In this document: in pieces, positions 54,353-63,603 of the stretch | Numbering within the stretch: position 1 is the first letter of the stretch | How the letters are laid out: every line of letters begins with the position of its first letter | Source: Salinisphaera orenii subsp. orenii MK-B5 | GTDB lineage: Bacteria > Pseudomonadota > Gammaproteobacteria > Nevskiales > Salinisphaeraceae | Assembly (NCBI RefSeq): GCF_003788635.1 | Contig: NZ_AYKH01000034.1 | Location: 62,001-126,000, forward strand | Direction of reading: 5' to 3' | DNA: 64,000 nucleotides | The notes under the pieces: model-generated | What the model was told of the DNA's origin: nothing | The model's input: the letters and a program-made list of their open reading frames with translations, nothing else | Database searches by the model: none | Translations under genes and position numbers: made by a program

Positions 54353-55579
54353 ATGGCTTCGACAGCAATTCGGCGCATGGCCGTGGCGGCACTCGCCGCG
54401 GCCGGCATCGTCGGCAGCATGGCCGCCCAGGCGGCCGAGGATCCGATCAAGCTCGGCGCGGTGTATATCCGCTCCGGCAGTGCCTCCAGCTACGGCGCGT
54501 TCGCCGAGCAGGGCATGAAGCTCGCGATCGAGCAGATCAACGACAACGGCGGCGTGCTCGGGCGTCAGCTCGAATACGAGATCGAGGACAGCCAGGGCAA
54601 CTCCGGCACCGCGATCCAGGCCATGCGCAAGCTGGTCTATCAGGAGAACGTCGACGCGCTCATGGGCATCGACAGTTCCGGCGTGGCCCAGGGCGTGGCC
54701 TCCACCGTGCCGCAGCTGCAGACGCCTCTGATCATCACCCACGCCGCCACGCCCGACGTGACCGGCAAGATGTGCAACGACTACGTCTATCGCTTGAGCG
54801 TCAACATCGTCCAGAACATGCGCGGCGCCGCCGAGATCGCCGCGGACAGTGGTGCCAAGCGCTGGACCACGATCGGTCCGGACTATGCCTTCGGGCGCCA
54901 GTCCTGGGACTTCTTCGGCCAGGCGCTCAAGGAAAAGAATCCCGACGCCGAGCTGATGAGCGAGACCGCCTTCCCGCGCTTCGGCGCCGAGGAGTTTACG
55001 CCCTTCATCAACAGCATCATGGACGCCGATCCGGACGGCGTGCTGATCTCGCTTTGGGGCGGCGACCTGGTCAACTTCGTGCGTCAGGCCAGCGACCTGG
55101 GCTTCTTCGATCAGGACATGGAGATCATGTTCACCGTGGGTGCGGCCACCGAGGTGCTCGACGCGCTTGGCGAGCAGATGCCCGAAGGCGTCTGGCTGGG
55201 CACGCGCTACTGGTTCGATGCCTACGACAACCCGACCAACCGCGACTTCGTGGCGGCCTACAAGGAACGCTACGACAAGGCGCCGAGCTATAACGCGGAA
55301 GGTGCCTACGCGGCGGTCTACGCCTACAAGGCGGCCATGGAGAAGGCCGGTACCACCGACGGCCCGAAGGTCGCCGAGGCGCTGTCGGGGATGAGCTTCG
55401 ATTCGCCGATGGGCGAGATCACCTTCCGTGCCGGAGACCATCAGACGCTGGTCGGGCCCACCTGGGGCAAGGCCGGGCCGATGGACGACGAGTTCGGCAT
55501 CCGCAGCCTCACCGACGTGCACGTGTTCGACGGCAAGGACGTCACCCCGGCGGTCGAGGAGACCGGCTGCTCGCTCTAG
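54353..55579 (+). CDS. Branched-chain-type ABC transporter substrate-binding protein
   Basis: This is a 408-residue type I periplasmic binding protein (Leu/Ile/Val or amide/organic acid type). The signal peptide ends at about AQAA (residue 26). The mature part begins DPIKLGAVYIRSGSASSYGA, with binding-site-like stretches GVLGRQLEYEIEDSQGN and QTPLIITHAATPDV. It binds the cargo of the LivHMGF-type importer that follows. Association with acyl-CoA genes suggests an aromatic or aliphatic acid rather than an amino acid. GAGGAG precedes the ATG and a strong hairpin follows the stop. Confidence 0.9.
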   Translation: MASTAIRRMAVAALAAAGIVGSMAAQAAEDPIKLGAVYIRSGSASSYGAFAEQGMKLAIEQINDNGGVLGRQLEYEIEDSQGNSGTAIQAMRKLVYQENVDALMGIDSSGVAQGVASTVPQLQTPLIITHAATPDVTGKMCNDYVYRLSVNIVQNMRGAAEIAADSGAKRWTTIGPDYAFGRQSWDFFGQALKEKNPDAELMSETAFPRFGAEEFTPFINSIMDADPDGVLISLWGGDLVNFVRQASDLGFFDQDMEIMFTVGAATEVLDALGEQMPEGVWLGTRYWFDAYDNPTNRDFVAAYKERYDKAPSYNAEGAYAAVYAYKAAMEKAGTTDGPKVAEALSGMSFDSPMGEITFRAGDHQTLVGPTWGKAGPMDDEFGIRSLTDVHVFDGKDVTPAVEETGCSL

Positions 55580-55598
55580 TCGCTTGGCACGCAGACGT

Positions 55599-55624
55599 CG
55601 CGGCCCGGCTCGCACCGGGCCGCG
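55599..55624 (+). terminator. Hairpin between binding-protein and permease genes (attenuator)
   Basis: Ten-base perfect arms (55599-55608 and 55615-55624) enclose a six-base loop in the gap before the first permease gene. There is no T-run. The position mirrors the hairpin after urtA and fits partial termination or mRNA protection that raises binding-protein levels. Confidence 0.6.
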
Positions 55625-55667
55625 GCGCCCTGCGTGATCGTGCCCCTGCATCGTCGGGAGACTCGAC

Positions 55668-56537
55668 ATGACCGCATTCTTCACCGCCTTGCTCAACAGC
55701 CTGGACATCGGTCTGCTGCTGTTCGTGATCGCGGTCGGGCTGAACATCGTGTTCGGCGTGCTCAACGTCATCAACTTCGCCCACGGCGCGCTGTACATGA
55801 TCGGCGCGTACCTGGGCTTCAGCCTCATCGCCATGCTCGGCTGGCCGTTCTGGGCCGCGCTGATCGTCGCGCCGCTGGGTGTGGCCGCCCTCGCGGTGGT
55901 CCTCGACCGGCTGGTGCTGCGCTTCATCTACGGGCGTGAGATCACCGACAGCCTGCTGCTCACCTTCGCGCTGTTGCTCGTGCTCAACGAGTCGGTCCGC
56001 ATGATCTGGGGCTCGGGCATCCACGTGGTCGAGCCGCCGGCGCTGCTGGCCGGCACGCTCGAGCTGCCGGGCGGCGTGCTTTACCCGGTCTACAACCTGT
56101 TCGTGATCGGCGTGGGGCTGACGATGCTCGCCGGGCTCTGGGCGCTGTTCAACCGCAGCCGCGTGGGGCGCATCATGCGTGCGGCCTCGCTGGATCCGGA
56201 CATGGCCAAGGCGCTGGGCATCAACACGCGGCTGGTGGTTACCGGCGCCTTCGCCTTCGGCGCCTGGCTGGCCGCGGTCGGCGGCGTGGTCGCCGCACCC
56301 ATGCGCGCGATCGATCCCGGCATGGGCGACAAGATCATCATCGAGTCGTTCATCGTGGTCGTCATCGGCGGCCTGGGCAGCTTCCCGGGGGCGCTGATCG
56401 GTGCGCTCGTGCTCGGCGCGATCCATGCGTTCGGCGGCCGCTATTTCCCCGAGGTCAACATGGTGCTGCCCTTCATCGGCATGGCGCTGGTGCTGCTGGT
56501 CAAGCCCAACGGCCTGATGGGCAAGGGAGCGGCGTGA
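55668..56537 (+). CDS. LivH-type ABC transporter permease
   Basis: This is a 289-residue permease with about eight helices and the LivH signature FGVLNVINFAHGALYMIGAY (about 26-45), plus FIVVVIGGLGSFPGALIGA near the end. It is paired with the LivM-type permease next to it; the stop TGA shares a base with the next ATG. It forms half of the membrane channel for the unknown acid. Confidence 0.92.
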   Translation: MTAFFTALLNSLDIGLLLFVIAVGLNIVFGVLNVINFAHGALYMIGAYLGFSLIAMLGWPFWAALIVAPLGVAALAVVLDRLVLRFIYGREITDSLLLTFALLLVLNESVRMIWGSGIHVVEPPALLAGTLELPGGVLYPVYNLFVIGVGLTMLAGLWALFNRSRVGRIMRAASLDPDMAKALGINTRLVVTGAFAFGAWLAAVGGVVAAPMRAIDPGMGDKIIIESFIVVVIGGLGSFPGALIGALVLGAIHAFGGRYFPEVNMVLPFIGMALVLLVKPNGLMGKGAA

Positions 56538-57484
56538 TGAAGAACGCTATCGTGCTGATCGTGCTCGCCGTGGTGCTGGCGGGCCTCGTCGCGCTGCCGT
56601 GGGTGGCGCCTTATTTCTATATCTTTCTGGGTACCGAGGTGCTGATCCTCGGCCTGTTCGCGGCCAGCTTCAATCTGGTGTTCGGTTACAGTGGCATGCT
56701 CAGCTTCGGCCATGCCGCCTTCTACGGCATCGGCGCCTATGCGACCGCGCTGATCCTGCTGCATCTGGAGTGGCCGTTTCTGGCCTGCCTGGTCGTGGCC
56801 ATGGGCGCCGGTGCGCTGCTCGCGCTGGTCATCGGTTTTCTCAGCGTGCGATTGGACGAAGTCTATTTCGCCATGCTCACGCTGGCCTTCGGCATGATGG
56901 TCTTCGCCGTGGCGCACCAATGGCGTTCGGTCACCAACGGCAGCGACGGCATCGCCGGCTTCATGCTCGGCGATTTCGCGCCGGGAATCGACTGGTCGCT
57001 CGGCGACCCCGCCGTCTACTATCACGTCGTGCTCGGCGTGGTGGTGGTCGCCGCGGCGGTGCTGTATCTGATCTGTCGCTCGTCGTTCGGGCTCATCCTG
57101 CGCGCGATCCGCCAGAACCCGGAGCGGGTGTCCTTCTGCGGGCTGGACGTGCGCCGCTACCGACTGGCCGCCTTCACCGTGGCCGGTGCGTTCGCGGGGC
57201 TGTCCGGCGCGCTGATGGCGCCGTTCCTGCGCGTGGCCAGCCCCGAGATGCTGCACTGGTCGATGTCGGCCGAGCCCGTTCTCATGTCGATTCTCGGCGG
57301 CACCGGCTACTTTCTCGGACCGTTCTTCGGCGCCGCCGTCTTCGTGCTGCTGGAAAGCTGGATCACCGGCTTCACCGACGCCTGGATGCTGGTGCTGGGC
57401 GTGATGCTCGCGCTGATGGTCATGTTCTTCCGCCGCGGCGTGCTTGGCACGCTGCTCGACTGGGTGCAGGGCAACCATGACTGA
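56537..57484 (+). CDS. LivM-type ABC transporter permease
   Basis: This is a 315-residue permease with about ten helices. It has the LivM signature FNLVFGYSGMLSFGHAAFYG near residue 46 and FGLILRAIRQNPERVSFCGL in the coupling loop. ATG 56537 is preferred over the preceding GTG, giving a one-base overlap with the upstream stop. The downstream ATPase starts before its own stop (eight-base overlap). Confidence 0.92.
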   Translation: MKNAIVLIVLAVVLAGLVALPWVAPYFYIFLGTEVLILGLFAASFNLVFGYSGMLSFGHAAFYGIGAYATALILLHLEWPFLACLVVAMGAGALLALVIGFLSVRLDEVYFAMLTLAFGMMVFAVAHQWRSVTNGSDGIAGFMLGDFAPGIDWSLGDPAVYYHVVLGVVVVAAAVLYLICRSSFGLILRAIRQNPERVSFCGLDVRRYRLAAFTVAGAFAGLSGALMAPFLRVASPEMLHWSMSAEPVLMSILGGTGYFLGPFFGAAVFVLLESWITGFTDAWMLVLGVMLALMVMFFRRGVLGTLLDWVQGNHD

Positions 57485-58283
57485 TACCACCACCACCAAC
57501 GAATCCGGCCCGGTGCTGCAGATCCGCGATCTCAGCCGTCGTTTCGGCGGGGTGGCCGCGGTCTCCGGCATCGATCTGGACGTCGCGCCGCGCGAGACCG
57601 TCGCCATCATCGGCCCGAACGGCGCCGGCAAGACCACGCTCTACAACATGGTCTCCGGCCGCCTCAAGCCGACTACCGGCACGCTCACCTTCGAAGGCCG
57701 CGACATCACCGGGCTGGCGCCGCACCGCATCAGCCGCCTCGGCGTGTCGCGCTCGTTCCAGATCAACAACATCTTCACTGAGATGACGGTGCGCGAGAAC
57801 GTGGAAGTCGCGCTCACCGCCCTCCACGGCTGGGGCAAGCGCTGGTTCAACGTCGCCACCCGCGCCAAACCGCTGCAGGACGAGGCCGATACCCTGCTCG
57901 AACGGCTGTCCCTGAGCGAGCTCGCGCACAAGCGCGCCGGCACCATCAGCTACGGCGACAAGCGCCTGCTCGAGATCGCCGTGGTGCTGGCCACGCGTCC
58001 GCGCCTGGTACTGCTCGACGAGCCCACCGCCGGCATGACGCCGCAGGAAACCAAACGCGTCACCGCGCTCATCAAGAGCCTCGCCGAAAGCGGCGACTAC
58101 ACCTTCCTCATCACCGAACACGACATGGACGTCGTCTTCGGGGTGGCCGATCGCATCCTGGTCATGCACCGCGGCGAGGCGCTCGTCGTCGGCACGCCGG
58201 CCGAAGTGCGCGACCATCCGGAGGTGCGCCGCGCCTATCTGGGCGAGGAAGACGAAGAAGACGCCGAGGAGACCGCGTCATGA
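57477..58283 (+). CDS. LivG-type ABC transporter ATP-binding protein
   Basis: This is a 268-residue ATPase with Walker A GPNGAGKTT, a signature region reading ISYGDKRLLEIAVVLATRP and Walker B LVLLDEPTAGMTPQE. The C-terminal 15 residues are strongly acidic (EEDEEDAEE). It energises transport with the LivF-type partner, whose ATG overlaps its stop (ATGA). Confidence 0.93.
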   Translation: MTDTTTTNESGPVLQIRDLSRRFGGVAAVSGIDLDVAPRETVAIIGPNGAGKTTLYNMVSGRLKPTTGTLTFEGRDITGLAPHRISRLGVSRSFQINNIFTEMTVRENVEVALTALHGWGKRWFNVATRAKPLQDEADTLLERLSLSELAHKRAGTISYGDKRLLEIAVVLATRPRLVLLDEPTAGMTPQETKRVTALIKSLAESGDYTFLITEHDMDVVFGVADRILVMHRGEALVVGTPAEVRDHPEVRRAYLGEEDEEDAEETAS

Positions 58284-58984
58284 TGCTCGAACTCGACGAC
58301 GTGCATACCTACTACGGCGAAAGCCACGCGCTGCAGGGCGTCACCCTCCAGCTCGCCGAAGGCGAGACCGTCTGCCTGCTCGGGCGCAACGGCGCCGGCA
58401 AGTCGACCACGCTCAAGAGCATCATCGGCCTCACGCCGCCGCGCCGCGGGCGCGTCGTGTTCGAGGGCGACGAGATCCAGCGCAGGCCCGCCCATCGGAT
58501 CGCGCGCATGGGTATCGGCCTCGTGCCCGAGGACCGGCGCATCTTTCCGGGCCTGTCGGTGCGCGAAAATCTCGACGTCGCCCAGCGCAAACGCCGCGGC
58601 GAGACGCCGAAGTGGTCGATCGAACGCATCTTCGACAACTATCCCATGCTTGCCGAGCTCGCCAACCAGGACGGCGCGACCCTGTCCGGCGGTCAGCAGC
58701 AGATGCTCGCCGTCGCCCGCTCGCTGATGACCGAACCGCGCCTGCTCCTGCTCGACGAGCCCAACGAGGGCCTCGCCCCGGTCATCGTCAAGCAGATCGG
58801 CGCGCTCATCGACGACCTCGCCGCCACCACCACCATCCTGTTCACCGACCAGAGCGTGCACTTCGCCCTCAAGCACGCCAAACGCGCCTACATCCTCGAA
58901 AAAGGGCGCATCGTCCACGAGGCCGGCGCCGCCGAGCTGCGCGAGGATACGGCCACGCAGGACCGGTTTCTATCGGTGGCCTGA
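58280..58984 (+). CDS. LivF-type ABC transporter ATP-binding protein
   Basis: This is a 234-residue ATPase with Walker A GRNGAGKST, signature LSGGQQQMLAVAR and Walker B LLLLDEPNEGLAP. It is the last gene of the SDR-to-transporter cluster. A small CAGCCC/GGGCTG hairpin (58997-59011) follows the stop and may end the transcript. Confidence 0.93.
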   Translation: MMLELDDVHTYYGESHALQGVTLQLAEGETVCLLGRNGAGKSTTLKSIIGLTPPRRGRVVFEGDEIQRRPAHRIARMGIGLVPEDRRIFPGLSVRENLDVAQRKRRGETPKWSIERIFDNYPMLAELANQDGATLSGGQQQMLAVARSLMTEPRLLLLDEPNEGLAPVIVKQIGALIDDLAATTTILFTDQSVHFALKHAKRAYILEKGRIVHEAGAAELREDTATQDRFLSVA

Positions 58985-58996
58985 GCCCGCGGCCGG

Positions 58997-59011
58997 CAGC
59001 CCGCTGGGCTG
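58997..59011 (+). terminator. Short hairpin after the ABC transporter cluster
   Basis: CAGCCC and GGGCTG form a perfect six-base stem over GCT, 13 bases after the livF-type stop. It is weak and has no T-run. Confidence 0.3.
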
Positions 59012-59133
59012 TCCCGGATCGGTGTGGTGTCCACGGCCGTCTTGCCGGCACGGCGCGATTCGCGATCCCGCGGCGCGCATCGGGCGCTCCGGCGCGTACG
59101 GGCCGGAGCGCGTTGTCGCGTTGGCCCGCTCGA

Positions 59134-59775
59134 TCAGACGCCGAACGGGCCGGGCCCGGCGTCCGGGCGGTTCCACCGCGCGGGGCGTGTCGCGACGAAG
59201 CCCTCGACGTGCCAGCGTTGGCTGCCCGCGACGTAGCGACGCTGCCAGGCGCGGCCGGTAGAGGCGAGAAAGCGGGCGTGGATGCCGGCGGCGCGCTGGG
59301 CGTTGTCGTGGAACTCGACGTGGTGGTGCGCGAGCACGAGACGCCCGCCGGGCACAAGCACGCGGGCCACGTCGCGCGCGAGGCGATCGAGCGCGCGCGG
59401 TGCGAGGTAGTACAGCAGTTCGGCGATCACCACGGCCTCGTAGCGCAGGCCCGGAAACGCCGCGGGCAGCGCGATCTCAAAGGCCTCGGCATGGGCGTGG
59501 CCGGCCAGCGCGGCGCGGGTGAGCCGAGTGGCGCTCGCGCTGCCGTCGCAGGCGTGCAGATGCAGCGCGCGCCGGGCGAGCGTGCGGCTGTTGGAGCCGT
59601 TGCCGCAGCCCAGTTCCAGTAGGCGTGCGTGTGGCCGGGTGCCGAGCGCGCGCAGGATGCGTCCACGCTTGATCGCTTCGTCGCGGGCGGTGAACGTCTG
59701 CCAGGGATCGGCCGTGGTACGGAATTTGGCCTCGAAGCCGGATAGGTCGATGGCGCGGCGCGGCGAAGCGCTCAT
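59134..59775 (-). CDS. NodS-like SAM-dependent methyltransferase
   Basis: This is a 213-residue class I methyltransferase with SAM motif LELGCGNGS (53-61). The start (FEAKFRTTADPWQTFTARDE) follows the NodS family, which N-methylates the deacetylated amino sugar of Nod factors. VLVPGGRLVLAHHHVEFHDN forms the later strand and loop. ATG 59775 overlaps the deacetylase stop as ATGA, so it is the last of four coupled genes. In some bacteria this domain is fused to the PIG-L domain. The true substrate is unknown. Confidence 0.85.
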   Translation of the reverse strand: MSASPRRAIDLSGFEAKFRTTADPWQTFTARDEAIKRGRILRALGTRPHARLLELGCGNGSNSRTLARRALHLHACDGSASATRLTRAALAGHAHAEAFEIALPAAFPGLRYEAVVIAELLYYLAPRALDRLARDVARVLVPGGRLVLAHHHVEFHDNAQRAAGIHARFLASTGRAWQRRYVAGSQRWHVEGFVATRPARWNRPDAGPGPFGV

Positions 59776-60440
59776 GGCCGGCTGCCGAAGACTTCGACCG
59801 GCCGGCCGAAACGGGCGAGCAGCGCGGGCGTGATCGTGAAGCCGTCCGGATCGTCGTCGACGGCATCGATCTGGGTGCGATAGCGCCGTAGCGCGGCCTG
59901 CTTCATCGCCGCGCGTGCGCCGAGCGTCCGGCGCCACAGGCGGCCCGCCGGGCGCGGCCGGTGCGGTGTCTGGCGCGGCCAGACCAGATAGGACAGGCGC
60001 GCGATCGAGGCCGGCCAGGCCCGGGCGACGGCCCGCGCGACGGCGCGATGATCGGCGTGGTTGTCGTGGCGCGAGGGGGTGACGATCAGATCCGGGCGCG
60101 GCCGGCGGGCGAGATCGCGAGCCAGGCGCGCGGTCGTGGCCGGGCCGTCGAAGCCGAGCGCGCCGTCGGCATAGCCGAGAAAGCGCAGATCCTGACGGCG
60201 CACGCCGGCGCGGCGCATCACCTGACGCGTTTCGCGATAGCGCGCGGCGCTCAGGCGCGCCGGCGGAAATCGCCGGCTGTTCGGATGCGAGGCGCGCCCG
60301 TCGGTCACGAGCGTGACGTCCACCACCACGCCGCGCCGGCGCAGTGCGACGATCAGGCCGAAGGCGCCGATGGCTTCGTCGTCCGGGTGGGGGGCGACGA
60401 CGTGGGCGCGGGCAATACGGGCCGGCAGCGGCGACCTCAC
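59772..60440 (-). CDS. PIG-L-family N-deacetylase
   Basis: This is a 222-residue protein with the zinc motif AHVVAPHPDDEAIG (His18, Asp20, Asp21 region) and the second cluster SRHDNHADHRAV. These define the PIG-L/LmbE deacetylases that remove acetyl groups from GlcNAc-type lipids, mycothiol or bacillithiol precursors and antibiotics. The start is a GTG overlapping the upstream stop (GTGA). Longer upstream starts give Arg-rich, non-homologous sequence. It sits between the acyl-CoA-dehydrogenase-like gene and the methyltransferase. Confidence 0.85.
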   Translation of the reverse strand: MRSPLPARIARAHVVAPHPDDEAIGAFGLIVALRRRGVVVDVTLVTDGRASHPNSRRFPPARLSAARYRETRQVMRRAGVRRQDLRFLGYADGALGFDGPATTARLARDLARRPRPDLIVTPSRHDNHADHRAVARAVARAWPASIARLSYLVWPRQTPHRPRPAGRLWRRTLGARAAMKQAALRRYRTQIDAVDDDPDGFTITPALLARFGRPVEVFGSRP

Positions 60441-61507
60441 AGCGAGGGCTCGATCGTGCCGTCGGCGGCGGCCGCGCCGACCTGCACGCGCTGGGCGTCG
60501 GGGGCGGGCTGGCGCAGATAGACCATGAGATCGGCCATATGCGCGCACAGCGGGTCGGTCTCGAAGAACGCCGACAGGCCGACCGACTGCTGGGTCAGGT
60601 GGAGCGCTTGTTCGCCGGCGTCGAGCACGCGGCTGCGCGCGCTGGCCACGCGGGCGGGATGGCTGGCCGCCGGCGTGTCGAACAGCTGGGCGGCGGTGTC
60701 GCGACAGACGCCCGCCGCGCTCGCGGCGACGTCGTAGAGGCGCCCGAGCCGCGCAGCCTGATGGGGGTCGCCCGCGCGCCCGCGCGCCACGAGGTGATCG
60801 CGCACGCCGTCGAACAGCCCGGCGATGCCGCCGGCCTGCACGGCCACGAACCGCAGCGCGCCCGCGCTCAGCCAGGGCTCGTGCTCATAGTCGCCGGGGG
60901 TGCCGATGACGGCGTCGCGGGCGCCGAGCGGCGCGTCGTGCCAGCGCACGAGATGTGTCTCCGAACGCTGCATGCCGAGCACCTGCCACCAGTCGCTATC
61001 GATCGCCGGCGGCGTGGCGTCGAGGTCCACGACCAGCAGCTGCTTGGAATCGCTGTCGGCAACATCCGCGCTGACCAGCGCATGCGTGAGCAGCCCGGCA
61101 CCGGAGGCGAACGCCTTGCCGCCGGCGAGCCGCTCGCCGTCGAAAGCCAGCGGCTCGCCGGCCAGCGGCGCGTTCCAGACGCCAAAGCAGGCGCCGGCGC
61201 GGGCCTTGGCGTGCAGCGCGGTGGCGGTCTCGGTGTCCGCATAGCGGGTGATGATCTGCAGCGCGTCGATATGGCCTTCGAACAGCCGGCCGAGCGGCAG
61301 ATCGAAGCGCCCGGCCGCGTAGAGCCGGCGCGCGAGCGTCAGGTACGCAGTCAGATCGCGCGGATCGCTCAGTGCGAGGCCGGTCTGCAGGCGGGCGATG
61401 CCCGCGCGCATGTAGGCGGCATTGGGCTGCGTGGCGTCGAGGTCAGCCAGTGCCACGGTATCGGCGCGGGTCGGTTCGTCGGGCAGAGCGCTCATGGGCT
61501 TGGACAT
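60437..61507 (-). CDS. Acyl-CoA-dehydrogenase-like flavoprotein
   Basis: This 356-residue protein of acyl-CoA dehydrogenase type has a helical N-terminal domain, a mid beta domain (FGVWNAPLAGEPLAFDGERL, AFASGAG) and a helical C-terminal domain. It is shorter than metabolic members (about 380-400 residues) and the usual FAD/substrate signatures are weak. The chemistry could be desaturation, or a monooxygenase or nitroalkane-type reaction. It overlaps the glycosyltransferase stop; a second ATG at 61495 gives an exact ATGA junction and may be the true start. It is part of the four-gene coupled unit. Confidence 0.8.
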   Translation of the reverse strand: MSKPMSALPDEPTRADTVALADLDATQPNAAYMRAGIARLQTGLALSDPRDLTAYLTLARRLYAAGRFDLPLGRLFEGHIDALQIITRYADTETATALHAKARAGACFGVWNAPLAGEPLAFDGERLAGGKAFASGAGLLTHALVSADVADSDSKQLLVVDLDATPPAIDSDWWQVLGMQRSETHLVRWHDAPLGARDAVIGTPGDYEHEPWLSAGALRFVAVQAGGIAGLFDGVRDHLVARGRAGDPHQAARLGRLYDVAASAAGVCRDTAAQLFDTPAASHPARVASARSRVLDAGEQALHLTQQSVGLSAFFETDPLCAHMADLMVYLRQPAPDAQRVQVGAAAADGTIEPSL

Positions 61508-62643
61508 GCGTGTTCGGTTTCCAGGGCGTGCAGGCGGGTCTCGGCCTGATCGAGGGCGATCTCGTCGGCGGCGCAGGGGTCGGGCACGACGGCCATCACG
61601 AAGGCCTCGGCGTTGTCGCAGGGCGCGGCGAGGCGGCGCAGTTCGTCGGCGTCGATCGCCAGCAGCGTAGCCAGTTCGTCACGGATCGCGGTCTCGTGCA
61701 GGGCGGCGAAGGCCCGCCGCGCCGCCGCCGCGCGGCGAAAACGGGCGAGCGCGGCATCGGGCGCTTCCACGCGCGGCGGGTTGCGGTCGGCCGCGCGGGT
61801 ACGCAGCGTCTCGGCCAGGCCCGCGTCGGCCCGCCCGATCAGGCGCGAGGAGGTGGCCACGCGTACGGCGCGGTCGTGGCGCACGCGATAGCCCGCGCGC
61901 CGCGCGGCCGTCACCAGCCGCAAATCCTCGTGCGCGGCGATGTCCTCGAAGCCGCCGAGCGCTGCGTATACCGCGGCCCGGAAGGCGAGGCTCGCGCCGC
62001 CCTGCGACGGATGCGAAGGCGCCGGGTCGTGCGGCAGCGGATCGACCGTGCGCTGCAGACAGCGCAGGCGCTCCCAGTAGCGTTCGACGCGCCGGTGCGC
62101 TTCGCTGGGCGCGGCGTCCGGGCGCTCGATATAGCCGGCGACCACATCGACCGCGGCGAGCGCATGCCGGTTCGCGGCCAGCCAGTCGTCGGCGGGCACG
62201 CTGTCGGCGTCGGTACTCAGCAGAAAGGCGTCGTCCGGCGCGGCGTCCGCCGGGCCGCCACGGGCCAGCGTGGCGGCGCCCAGCGCCATCGCGGCGCGGC
62301 GCGCGCGCCCGGCGCTGGCCGGCTGCTGGCGGGGTATGCGCTGCGTGACCACGGCATAGGGCAGCGCGGCGGCGCGCTGTTGCACGTAGCGCGCGCCGCC
62401 ATCGCTGCAGCCGTCGAACAGCAGACAGAGCACGAAGGTGTCGTCGGCCACGGTCTGGCGCGCCAGGGCGTCGAGCAGGGCGGGCAGATGGTCGCGTTCG
62501 TCGCGCACCGGTACGCAGACGGCGAGTGTCCACGCCGGCGCGCGGATATCGCGTGTCGGCGACGCGTGGTCCGGCGCGGCATGGGCCAGCCCCGCAGCCG
62601 GCATGGGCTGTCCGGTGTCGCGCATGGCAGGCGGAATGGACAT
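61492..62643 (-). CDS. Family 2 glycosyltransferase
   Basis: This is a 383-residue GT-A-fold enzyme. The nucleotide-sugar region opens LAVCVPVRDERDHLPALLDA (about 40-59). STDADSVPADDW carries the DxD-type metal site (about 147-151). SQGGASLAFRAAVYAALGGFE and HEDLRL match the acceptor and ED loops of GT2 enzymes. It has no membrane segments, so it is likely cytoplasmic or peripheral. It is the first gene of the four-gene unit, and its product would be the substrate for deacetylation and methylation. Confidence 0.87.
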   Translation of the reverse strand: MSIPPAMRDTGQPMPAAGLAHAAPDHASPTRDIRAPAWTLAVCVPVRDERDHLPALLDALARQTVADDTFVLCLLFDGCSDGGARYVQQRAAALPYAVVTQRIPRQQPASAGRARRAAMALGAATLARGGPADAAPDDAFLLSTDADSVPADDWLAANRHALAAVDVVAGYIERPDAAPSEAHRRVERYWERLRCLQRTVDPLPHDPAPSHPSQGGASLAFRAAVYAALGGFEDIAAHEDLRLVTAARRAGYRVRHDRAVRVATSSRLIGRADAGLAETLRTRAADRNPPRVEAPDAALARFRRAAAARRAFAALHETAIRDELATLLAIDADELRRLAAPCDNAEAFVMAVVPDPCAADEIALDQAETRLHALETEHACPSP

Positions 62644-63603
62644 GATGAGGCACGATACCCCGCTTCTCGCGGGCGGTTAATGCGTAGTTCTGCGGGCCGT
62701 TCGGGCGGGCCCGCGATCATGGGCGTCGGTCGCGAAAGACTCATTTGGATCAAGCCGCTATCGAGCGGGCCGTCATGTTCGAGCCGCCGCGGGCGGTTGT
62801 CGACGAAGCGCGAGTCCGTCGCGCACCCGAGTTCGACGCGGAAACGCGCCGCAGAACCTGCCACGCCGCGCGTATCGGCCGATGCCGGATGGCGTGGCCG
62901 CGCCGGCGCCGTTCAAGCTCGCGACGGTGAGGCCGGAACGGCGGGGTCGATCATCGCCCGGTCGGGGTGCGCCATCAGCCGGCCGACGCTGGCGGGGCGA
63001 CCGGCCACAGCGGTATAACGGCGCGACGGCGCGGTCGGCGCGGGCCGGGTGTCGGTCGCGAGGGGAGGGTGCCTGACGGCGCAGATGGTGGTCGCGGCGT
63101 CTTGTTCGAAATAGTACGGATTTCCCGGGGCCGTACTTCCGGCTAGCTTGAGCGCATGATTGATGCGCCGAGCCATTCCGATCGCCTGGTCGGCACGTAT
63201 CTGATCGTTCGTCCGACCGACGGTTGCGTTCGGCTCGTCGCCGCGACGGGCCGGTACGTGCGGGTAGCGAGCGGGCGGGGAACGGCGAGCACGACCGCCC
63301 GGTCGGGCGACTATCGGTGTGCGGCGGCGCGCGGGGCGGACCGGCGTTCGCGTATAGCAAGCGGTTGCCGTCGGCGCGGGCCGGGATACACATCTGGGCC
63401 CTGTACGCGGCGTTTCCGGCACAGACCGGGGCGGCCACGGAGCGCGTGTCGACAGCCCGCGTGGAACGCTTCCGGCCACGGGGCCGTGGCCGGACGGCGG
63501 CGAAACGATGGTCGCCCCGGCCATGAAACCGAACCGACATGATCACGGTCCGATGACATCGGGCCCAGGCCCGGGTACACGGCGAGACAGGAACCAAGCG
63601 CCC
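62644..63603. other. Intergenic region, 960 bases, no convincing gene
   Basis: The region lies between divergent glycosyltransferase genes. One minus-strand frame (about 63175 down to 62913) reads protein-like at first (ARRINHALKLAGSTAPGNPY, YFEQDAATTICA) but then becomes Pro/Arg-rich. It was not called. An inverted repeat AGTACGG/CCGTACT (63113-63119 and 63131-63137) with an 11-base spacer lies mid-gap and may be an operator or hairpin. Confidence 0.35.

Noticed and set aside
51121-54450. Minus-strand open frame of 1109 codons across the acyl-CoA genes
   Set aside because: It is antisense to three well-supported enzymes and its translation is His/Arg/Gly-rich with no domain; long antisense frames are expected in GC-rich DNA.
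62913-63524. Minus-strand frame of 203 codons in the right-hand gap
   Set aside because: A short central stretch looks protein-like, but both ends are low-complexity and no start context or family was found.
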